A DNA stretch of 64,000 bases. Source: Herminiimonas fonticola. Lineage in GTDB: Bacteria; Pseudomonadota; Gammaproteobacteria; Burkholderiales; Burkholderiaceae_D. The position numbers and the translations under genes are program-made. The stretch lies in assembly GCF_003293745.1 (NCBI RefSeq), contig NZ_PTLZ01000002.1:682001-746000 (forward strand), written 5' to 3'. Shown one piece after another: positions 35,352-41,926 of this stretch; the stretch's first letter is position 1, and each line of letters opens with the position of its first letter. Under the pieces are notes generated by a model. The model had not been told where the DNA came from and ran no database searches. It saw only the letters and a program-made list of their open reading frames with translations.

Positions 35352-35849
35352 ATGGAACTTCACATGCATTCACATCGATGGGAAAATCGCAGTCCTGACT
35401 GGACGGTGGCCGCTGTTTCCGGATTTGCCGCGGGTGCAGTTTTGATGGTGCTGGAGTTACTTTGGTCGACTATCATCATGGGCGCAAGTCCTTGGGAAAC
35501 ATCGCATATGGTGGCGGCAATCACGATGGGGCAAGATGCCTTGCAGTCCACCGATTTTGATCTGCTGATCGTTTCAATAGCCTTGATTACTCATTATGTG
35601 CTGGGGATTGCATTCGCGATTGTCCTTTCCTTCTTGATCGCGTCCTTCCATTTCGATTCAAGCATAGGCATGGTGTTGTTGACCGGCGCAGTATTCGGGG
35701 CAGTTCTGTACTTGTTTAATTTCTATGGCATGGTGCAGTTTTTCTCGTGGTTTGCTGAAATGCGTGGCTGGGCAACGGTTGCTGCGCATGTGATCTTCGG
35801 CATGGTAGTCGCCTCCATGTACTGGAAGCTGGAACAGGTACGACGGTAA
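35352..35849 (+). CDS. Unknown four-helix membrane protein
   Basis: A 165-residue protein with about four transmembrane helices (VAAVSGFAAGAVLMVLELLW, LLIVSIALITHYVLGIAFAIV, IGMVLLTGAVFGAVLYLFNFYGMV, VAAHVIFGMVVASMYW). The N-terminus is His-rich (MELHMHSHRW). ATG 35352 is favoured by GGAGG about seven bases before it over ATG 35340. I recognise no named family. A clear terminator follows 51 bases after the stop. Confidence 0.75.
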   Translation: MELHMHSHRWENRSPDWTVAAVSGFAAGAVLMVLELLWSTIIMGASPWETSHMVAAITMGQDALQSTDFDLLIVSIALITHYVLGIAFAIVLSFLIASFHFDSSIGMVLLTGAVFGAVLYLFNFYGMVQFFSWFAEMRGWATVAAHVIFGMVVASMYWKLEQVRR

Positions 35850-35900
35850 GGGGAGAGCATCGAATAGTCACTGATTTATTTACATGATTATTTAATGCTG

Positions 35901-35939
35901 AAAACGGCACGCGACGGAAAATGTCGGGTGCCGTTTTTT
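35901..35939 (+). terminator. Intrinsic terminator
   Basis: AAAACGGCAC pairs with GTGCCGTTTT, with an inner CGAC/GTCG, followed by TT. The A/T tails make it usable in both directions, so it may also end the leftward gene at 35976. Confidence 0.82.
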
Positions 35940-35975
35940 ATGATGCGTTAGATGTTTGCCGCTTGAAGGACTGGC

Positions 35976-36590
35976 TTAATAACCTACTGTAAAACGTTGG
36001 CGCGTATGTACAGGTTTTTCCAGCTCGTCGATAAACGCAATCGCGAAATCCTTGAACGAAATCCAGCTTCTGCCATGCGCATCAACCAGCAAGTCATCCT
36101 TGCCTAAACGAAATGTGCCAGTACGGGCTTCTTCGACAAACTCGGCTGAGGGTGACAGGAAAGTCCAATCCAGTTCTGTTTCCTGACGCAAGGTATCGAG
36201 AAACACACTGCCTGCGCTTGCTTCTGCTTTGTATTCAGCAGGGAAGCCAGGCGCATCGATCACCTTCAAACCTGGTGCGGCAAACAAGCTGCCTGCACCA
36301 CCGACGACCAGCAAGCGTTTAACGCCGGCTTTTTTAACCGGATTGATGATTGCGCTCGCTGGAATGCCGGAAAAATGCGCTGCGCTGAATACGGCGTCGT
36401 GGCCAGCGACTGCACTTTCCAGTGCTGCGGCGTCCAGCACATCTACATTCTTTGTCGTCACACCGGCGCGCGTACCCAGCGCCGATGCTTTGCGTGCAAT
36501 TGCCGTCACGGTATGGCCGCGGCGTAATGCTTCTTCAAGTAATTGACTGCCGGCGCGGCCGGTTGCTCCGATGATGGCGATCTTGCTCAT
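35976..36590 (-). CDS. NAD(P)-binding oxidoreductase (atypical SDR)
   Basis: A 204-residue protein of the NAD(P)-binding family that includes YwnB-like flavin/quinone reductases. The N-terminal IAIIGATGRAGSQLLEEALRRGHTVTAIAR is a GxxGxxG cofactor loop; the C-terminus has DAHGRSWISFKDFAIAFIDELEKP. There is no YxxxK pair, as expected for this group. It is divergent from a LysR gene 101 bases away, the usual pairing of regulator and target. Confidence 0.88.
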   Translation of the reverse strand: MSKIAIIGATGRAGSQLLEEALRRGHTVTAIARKASALGTRAGVTTKNVDVLDAAALESAVAGHDAVFSAAHFSGIPASAIINPVKKAGVKRLLVVGGAGSLFAAPGLKVIDAPGFPAEYKAEASAGSVFLDTLRQETELDWTFLSPSAEFVEEARTGTFRLGKDDLLVDAHGRSWISFKDFAIAFIDELEKPVHTRQRFTVGY

Positions 36591-36691
36591 GTTTGCTCCT
36601 GTTGATTGGTATGAGGCTTCAGCTTAGTTGCTTAAAGCGAATCTAAAAAGCGTATTATTTGACATAGTTTGTTTCTAAAAACGGTCGAATA

Positions 36692-37594
36692 ATGGATAGA
36701 TTGATTGCAATGCAGGTGTTCGTCGAGGTTGTGGATGGTGGCAGTCAATCTGCTGCCGCAGACAAGCTTGATATGTCGCGACCTGTCGTTTCACGCTACC
36801 TGGCTGAACTGGAAGAATGGGCTGGCGCACGTTTGCTGCACCGCACGACGCGCAAGCTGAGTTTGACCGTTGCGGGTGCTGAAATGCTGCCACGCTGTCG
36901 TCAAATATTGGAGTTGTCTACTGATATGAAAACCGCGCTTGCGATGCCGGAGGATGCGCCGCAAGGGCTGTTGCGTATCACCGTCAGCACTTCGTTTGGC
37001 CAGGCACATCTGGCCGAAGCCGTGTCTGAATATGTGCAGCGTTATCCAGCGGTCAATGTCGAGATGCTGCTGCTGGACCGCGTCGTTAATCTGGTGGAAG
37101 AGCGCATTGATCTGGCGATTCGTGTCAGCAAAGAACTGGATCCGAACCTGATTGCTCGCAAACTTAGTGTGTGCCGATCCGTGATGTGCGCTTCACCTGC
37201 CTATCTGGATAAATACGGTACGCCTACGCAGATTGAACAGTTAATTCAGCACAACTGCCTGATTCACTCGTATTACGGTAGCGTGTGGCAGCTGGAGCAT
37301 GACAATATGCCTGCCAATGTTGCGGTTAAAGGCAATATCAGTGCGAATGACGCGACCTCTTTGGTACAGGCAACTCTGGCAGGTGCGGGCATCGCATTGC
37401 TGCCAACTTATCTGGTTGCACCTTTTCTTCATTCTGGTCAGTTGTTGGCACTGTTGCCGGATTATCATCCGCAGGAATTCGGTATTCATGGCGTGTATGC
37501 ATCGCGCAAACACATGCCGGCGACTTTGCGTACGATGCTGGATTTTTTGGCTGAGCGTTTTACCCTGGAGCCGACATGGGATAAATTTCTTTAG
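36692..37594 (+). CDS. LysR-family transcriptional regulator
   Basis: A 300-residue LysR protein. The helix-turn-helix is GSQSAAADKLDMSRPVVSRYLAELEEWAGARLLHRTTRKL (about residues 17-56). The effector domain has LRITVSTSFGQAHLAEAV and VQATLAGAGIALLPTYLV. It belongs to the DsdC/AaeR-like subgroup common near quinone or NAD(P) reductases. It is divergent from the NAD(P)-binding oxidoreductase and probably controls it. A strong hairpin lies 28 bases after its stop. Confidence 0.9.
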   Translation: MDRLIAMQVFVEVVDGGSQSAAADKLDMSRPVVSRYLAELEEWAGARLLHRTTRKLSLTVAGAEMLPRCRQILELSTDMKTALAMPEDAPQGLLRITVSTSFGQAHLAEAVSEYVQRYPAVNVEMLLLDRVVNLVEERIDLAIRVSKELDPNLIARKLSVCRSVMCASPAYLDKYGTPTQIEQLIQHNCLIHSYYGSVWQLEHDNMPANVAVKGNISANDATSLVQATLAGAGIALLPTYLVAPFLHSGQLLALLPDYHPQEFGIHGVYASRKHMPATLRTMLDFLAERFTLEPTWDKFL

Positions 37595-37622
37595 GGAAAT
37601 TTTATTTTAGTCAGGCGATGGA

Positions 37623-37651
37623 TGGATTGTTTTCAATCTGAAAACAATCCA
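37623..37651 (+). terminator. 13-bp hairpin after the LysR gene
   Basis: TGGATTGTTTTCA and TGAAAACAATCCA are exact complements around a three-base loop (ATC). There is no T run after it, so it may be a processing site or Rho-linked structure rather than an intrinsic terminator. Confidence 0.5.
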
Positions 37652-37748
37652 GAAACGACTTGCTGCGCAGCAGCATTATTTTCAACTAGCGGTGAATTTT
37701 TTGCATGTGTGGTGATAAATGTCGGGTGCTATGATCGGCAAAACCGGC

Positions 37749-37937
37749 AAAACCGGTCTTTATCCATGCCCGGTTTTATCCCGAATCGGCGCCCAGCAAA
37801 TATCTGCCTATCCAGCATTTGCAGTAAATATAGGCCTCGCCCACTAGCGGCAGGGCATCATCCGGCATGACCGGAGGCAAGGCCTAGCGTCTTTCCCCGG
37901 CCTCGGCCTGACAATCTGAATAAGACATCACCTATCT
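37749..37937 (+). promoter_or_regulatory. Structured leader before the MFS gene
   Basis: The 343-base gap 37595-37937 holds no gene. After the hairpin above comes AAAACCGG/CCGGTTTT (37749-37777, 13-base loop). Then TAGGCCT (37831-37837) pairs with AGGCCTA (37880-37886) and encloses two hairpins: GCCC/GGGC (37839-37856) and TCCGG/CCGGA (37861-37875). This is a three-way junction ending 51 bases before the MFS start. It matches no riboswitch class I can recall. Confidence 0.45.
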
Positions 37938-39245
37938 ATGAGCGCCATTTATCCTAGTAATACATTCAGCGTACGCGAAACGCTGGAAAACAGTATCTAT
38001 TCCAAAGTCACTTTGCGTTTGTTGCCTTTCCTTTTTCTTTGCTACGTCGCGGCTTACCTCGATCGCGTCAACGTCGGTTTTGCCAAGCTGACAATGTTGA
38101 ACGATCTGCAGTTCAGCGAAACCGTTTATGGTTTGGGCGCTGGCATTTTCTTTATCGGTTACTTCCTGTTTGAAGTACCAAGTAACATCATCATGCACAA
38201 GGTCGGCGCACGCGTCTGGATCGCCCGCATCATGGTGACGTGGTCGATACTGTCCGCCGCAACCATGTTCGTCACATCGCCGACCATGTTCTATGTGATT
38301 CGTTTTTTGCTCGGCGTGGCTGAAGCCGGCTTCTTCCCTGGCATCGTGTTGTACCTGACTTACTGGTTCCCGGCTTCGCGTCGTGGCCGCATGAACGCCT
38401 TGTTCATGATTGGTATCCCGATTGCAGGTGTAGTCGGTGGTCCTTTGTCGGGCTGGATCATGAATCATTTTGCTGGTGCTAACGGCTGGCACGGCTGGCA
38501 ATGGCTGTTCTTGCTGGAAGCCATTCCATCGTTGATCCTCGGTATCGTTACATTCTTTTATCTGCCTAACAGCATCCGTGCATCGACATGGTTGTCTGAC
38601 GACGAGAAAAAGATTTTGGAAGAAAACATTGCAAAAGATGGCAGCGAAAAAAAATCGCACTCCATCGCTGGCGTGTTTACCAATCCTAAAGTCTGGCTGA
38701 TGGCGGCTATCTATTTCTGCTGCATGATGGGCTTGTATGGCATCAGCTTCTATTTGCCAACACTGGTTAAAGCATCGGGCGTCAAGGATGCGCTGGACGT
38801 CGGTTTGCTGACGGCAATTCCATACACCTGCGGCGTGATCGCTACCTTGCTGGTTGCACGTAGCGCGGATCGTATGCGCGAACGTCGTTGGCATTTTGCT
38901 ATTGCCAGTGCACTCGGTGGCCTGGGCTTGTTCCTGAGCACCGTGTATGGCGATAACGTTGTGTTGGCCTTGATGGCTCTGTCCCTTGGTACCGCCGGCA
39001 TGTTGTCGACGATGCCAGTGTTCTGGACTTATCCAAGCGCAATCCTTGGTGGTGCTGCCGCTGCAGCGGGTATTGGCTTGATCAATTCGGTAGGCAACCT
39101 CGCAGGTTTCGTCAGCCCAACGATTGTCGGTTGGTTAAAAGACGTTACCGGTAGTACTAACGCCGGTATGTACTTTGTTGCTGGTGCGCTGGTACTTGGT
39201 GCTGTGCTGGCATTGTTGCAGCCGAAGTCACTGGTTAACAAGTAA
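37938..39245 (+). CDS. MFS transporter of the anion:cation symporter type
   Basis: A 435-residue, twelve-helix transporter of the ACS/phthalate-permease group. Marks are LPFLFLCYVAAYLDRVNVGFAKL at the N-terminus, the FFIGYFLFEVPSNIIMHKVGARVWIARIM motif A, and the RFLLGVAEAGFFPGIVLYLTYWFP helix. Members import organic acids such as phthalate, hexuronates, tartrate or 4-hydroxyphenylacetate. No catabolic genes are adjacent, so the substrate is open. A structured leader precedes it and a perfect terminator follows. Confidence 0.9.
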   Translation: MSAIYPSNTFSVRETLENSIYSKVTLRLLPFLFLCYVAAYLDRVNVGFAKLTMLNDLQFSETVYGLGAGIFFIGYFLFEVPSNIIMHKVGARVWIARIMVTWSILSAATMFVTSPTMFYVIRFLLGVAEAGFFPGIVLYLTYWFPASRRGRMNALFMIGIPIAGVVGGPLSGWIMNHFAGANGWHGWQWLFLLEAIPSLILGIVTFFYLPNSIRASTWLSDDEKKILEENIAKDGSEKKSHSIAGVFTNPKVWLMAAIYFCCMMGLYGISFYLPTLVKASGVKDALDVGLLTAIPYTCGVIATLLVARSADRMRERRWHFAIASALGGLGLFLSTVYGDNVVLALMALSLGTAGMLSTMPVFWTYPSAILGGAAAAAGIGLINSVGNLAGFVSPTIVGWLKDVTGSTNAGMYFVAGALVLGAVLALLQPKSLVNK

Positions 39246-39281
39246 ATACACGCCGCAATAAATCAGCAAATAGCTCCGAAT

Positions 39282-39311
39282 AAAAAATCCCGCTTTTTAG
39301 CGGGATTTTTT
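39282..39311 (+). terminator. Intrinsic terminator after the MFS gene
   Basis: AAAAAATCCCGC pairs exactly with GCGGGATTTTTT around a six-base loop. The flanking A and T runs suit termination on both strands; the leftward DsbA-like frame ends 66 bases away. Confidence 0.9.
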
Positions 39312-39377
39312 ATTCGGCATCGTTTTCGCGGGGATACACAATAACGATATTTTCGTTCGTGACAGATTCTTGAAATA

Positions 39378-40021
39378 TTAGGAGTGTAGTGCTTGCAGGG
39401 CCGATTGCAAATGCTGCTCCAGCTCTTCAACAGGCGCATAACCTGGGCTGATCGTTCGTGTCTCTCCGTTGATTTCCAATAAGAGTGCAGGGAAGCTTCG
39501 TACGCCTAATGAACGAGACCGTGCGAAACTTTTCTTGCCAAAGCAATCGTGCTATCAGCTTCCCACACCTTATAGAACGCAGTCATGTCGATGGAATAAC
39601 CCAGCTTACGAAGTGCGTCGCTAGCCAGACGAGCAAGTACATGTCCGTCTGTTGTGTCAACGGCCTCGACATAAAAGCCGTGCTGCAGCGCTCTAAATAC
39701 GGCGAGTAAATCTGCATCAGGTGCAACAACCCTCGCAGCTACCACTGCACGACAAATTGGTTCGGTGTCATATACAAAGTTTTTACGCGCCATCAAACCC
39801 TCACGATTGAATGGCAAGCCACTAGCTTCTTCCACGCGAGCCCAATGAGTAAGGCGGATGTTCTTGCCGGCCTCATCAAGAACATCAGTAGTGCCTGCGC
39901 GCAAACCACCGACAACAATCTCAAGCGGTAATTCCGGATGCAATTTTGCCAGTGCAGTCATTTCCTTGCCGAAGCCGTAACACCATGAACACATGGGGTC
40001 ACCTACAAATATAAGTTTCAT
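39378..40021 (-). pseudogene. DsbA-family oxidoreductase, frameshifted
   Basis: A thioredoxin-fold protein of the DsbA/FrnE type. The intact first 163 residues carry the CSWC active site in FVGDPMCSWCYGFGKEM. The frame then ends early at 39506 after an AAAA run near 39530. In the next frame the sequence continues as SLGVRSFPALLLEINGET, the conserved cis-Pro region, and on to a stop at 39378, giving the normal total of about 214 residues. A one-base indel is therefore likely, by real mutation or sequence error. It is the last gene of a four-gene operon. Confidence 0.72.
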
Positions 40022-40073
40022 ACTTTATTTCCTGAGGCAGACGTCCTCATTGACAGGAGCCCGCAAAATTTAA

Positions 40074-40295
40074 TTAACGAACAGTTTTCTTTTCCACTTG
40101 ACGTTGACGCATGGTGGTCACGTTCTCGCGGGCGACGCCCCAGTTGTCGGTCTCAACTTCATCGATGATGACGAAGGTGGTGGCTGGATCTTTATTCAGA
40201 ACACGGGTCAGCAAATCAGTGGCGCCTTCGATCAGTTGAAGTTTCTGTTCTGGAGTCACACCTTCGCGGGTGACGCGGATATTGACGTAAGGCAT
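40074..40295 (-). CDS. 4-oxalocrotonate tautomerase family protein
   Basis: A 73-residue small tautomerase. The catalytic Pro follows the initiator Met (MPYVNIRVTREG), and TPEQKLQLIEGATDLLTRVLNK is the family helix. The C-terminus (NWGVARENVTTMRQRQ) is typical. The usual unit is a hexamer of such chains. It sits between the NTF2-like gene and the DsbA-like gene, so it likely acts in the same pathway, which is unknown. Confidence 0.88.
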   Translation of the reverse strand: MPYVNIRVTREGVTPEQKLQLIEGATDLLTRVLNKDPATTFVIIDEVETDNWGVARENVTTMRQRQVEKKTVR

Positions 40296-40312
40296 GGCAA
40301 GTACTCTTCGAG

Positions 40313-40678
40313 TTAAACAGCCAGATTAGTAAAAGTTTTATTCACGATCCTCCACTGTTCCTTATTGCGAACGAGCGAAAGGTACAACTGATAATTGAAA
40401 CCAAGCATGGGCGAATGGAGCTTGACGTTGGCAATGCATCCGGAGATATCAACGCTCACGAGTTTCATTAGGTAGGGATCGCCGTTGTCCTTCGGACTAG
40501 TGCGATTGGCAACCCCGTCCAAATATGCTGCGATCGTTTTGTGATACGGCTGCCCATTCACCTCGCCATAAACCTGAGCGCCTTCATCAAAGATCGCAGC
40601 AAGCGTAGTCACGTTGCCTGTATAGACGCCGTCAAAATAAGACTGCACCACAGTACGAATTTGTTTATCAGCGTCCAT
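40313..40678 (-). CDS. NTF2-like/SnoaL-like protein
   Basis: A 121-residue alpha+beta barrel protein: an N-terminal helix (ADKQIRTVVQSYFDGVYTGN), ALAAIFDEGAQVYGEVNGQPYHKTIAAYLDGV and a C-terminal sheet ending WRIVNKTFTNLAV. The putative lumazine-binding/NTF2 group fits. ATG 40678 is chosen as AAGGA lies seven bases before it. Such proteins bind or isomerise small ligands. The upstream SDR stop is 26 bases away. Confidence 0.82.
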   Translation of the reverse strand: MDADKQIRTVVQSYFDGVYTGNVTTLAAIFDEGAQVYGEVNGQPYHKTIAAYLDGVANRTSPKDNGDPYLMKLVSVDISGCIANVKLHSPMLGFNYQLYLSLVRNKEQWRIVNKTFTNLAV

Positions 40679-40704
40679 GCACGGATCCTTGATGAAAGCG
40701 GTCT

Positions 40705-41448
40705 TTACCAAACGCCAGCGGTTGCACCACCATCCACCGTCAATATCGTGCCGGTCGTAAATTGTGAGTCGGTGATGTACAGCACAGCGTCGACGATGTC
40801 ATTGGTGAGGCCGGTTTGGCCCATAGGCGCCAGCGCTTTGCGGAAGTTGGTTGTGGCATCGTCACTGCCATGCAGTGGCGTATCGATACTGCCGGGTGCC
40901 ACAGCATTTACTTTGACATTCGACGTTGCCAGTTCCAACGCGAGACCACGTGTTGCATGGTTGAGCCCACCCTTGATAAGAATCGGTAATAAGGCTGGCA
41001 ACTTCACATTTGGCGCCATCGCGATACTTGCCGTGATGGTCACGATATGGCCTTGTTTGTTAGCGGCCATATGCTCGGCCGCTTCTTGTGACGGATAAAA
41101 GAAACCCTTCAGATTCGTGTTAACGAGCGAATCGAGATCATTTTCGGTGTACTGAGCGATAGGTTTGGCGATAAAGATGCCCGCGTTATTAATCAAGATA
41201 TCAACTTGTCCGAAGGCAGCAATTGCCTTGCTAAACAGCTCTTTAGCAGTAGATGGTTTTGCGATATCACCAGCAACTTGCAGGAAATTTTTCGGATTGC
41301 CCAACTTGGCAGCAGCCGCTTGCAGACGCTCGGAAGTACGCGCATTACCTACGACGTTGTAGCCACGCTTCAAATATGCTTCGACCAGGGCATATCCGAT
41401 GCCACTTGATGCGCCCGTAACAATGACTGTTTTGTTAGTAGTGTTCAT
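40705..41448 (-). CDS. SDR-family protein lacking the catalytic Tyr
   Basis: A 247-residue short-chain dehydrogenase-like protein. ATG 41448 is the family start; the frame is open 90 codons further but codes for nothing recognisable. VTGASSGIGYALVEAY is the cofactor loop, NNAGIFIAKPI the NNAG motif, TITASIAMAP holds the Ser. At the YxxxK position the sequence is PILIK, so Lys is kept but Tyr is replaced by Pro. That variant recurs in one SDR subgroup but should alter chemistry. It heads the NTF2-4OT-DsbA operon. Confidence 0.88.
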   Translation of the reverse strand: MNTTNKTVIVTGASSGIGYALVEAYLKRGYNVVGNARTSERLQAAAAKLGNPKNFLQVAGDIAKPSTAKELFSKAIAAFGQVDILINNAGIFIAKPIAQYTENDLDSLVNTNLKGFFYPSQEAAEHMAANKQGHIVTITASIAMAPNVKLPALLPILIKGGLNHATRGLALELATSNVKVNAVAPGSIDTPLHGSDDATTNFRKALAPMGQTGLTNDIVDAVLYITDSQFTTGTILTVDGGATAGVW

Positions 41449-41926
41449 TTTGAGATTTTCTTTAGTTATCAGTGGGATTGCAGGCAATAGGAATGTGGCC
41501 TGCTTCGACGGTGCTGAGCCGTTGTGCTCGGCACCGATGTGATGAACTATACTTATGCAAAAAATGTAGATAAATACTGTTTTTCGTAAATTTATTGATA
41601 CATGATGTAATGAATTGGATGTCTGTTTACGACAAGCAAGTTGCGTCGGAATGTTCAGCTCTATTGAGTGTTCGCTTTGGACTGATAGCGGCCATTGACG
41701 GAACTCGTGGCAATTCAATTTGGTGTAAGGGACTTGATGCTGCCTTGGATATCGCTATGACACATGGACGCTAGCCGGTTCCAGACACGCTCTGCGCACT
41801 GGCGTTCGCCTGTCAAATTATTCGCATGCGGCAGCGTTTGTGAAAAGCATCGATGTATTACACGGCACCGGCATGGTGACGGATAATAGCGATCACATCA
41901 TTTTGAGCACCATTTTTGGAATCCCC
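41449..41926. other. Intergenic region between divergent SDR and OsmC-YcaO genes
   Basis: The 478 bases hold no convincing gene. The first part is AT-rich (41545-41625) and probably contains the SDR promoter. GGACTGATAGCGGCCATTGA at 41679-41698 resembles the core of the dispersed repeat (GCCGATAGCGGACAT). The in-frame extension of the OsmC-YcaO frame from GTG 41840 could be an alternative start. Confidence 0.4.

Noticed and set aside
37741-37757. Tandem GGCAAAACC unit as a microsatellite or iteron
   Set aside because: Only two copies are present, so a replication or repeat function is not supported.
37932-38894. 320-residue minus-strand frame opposite the MFS gene at 37938
   Set aside because: His/Gln/Asp-rich shadow of a transporter gene with no start signal.
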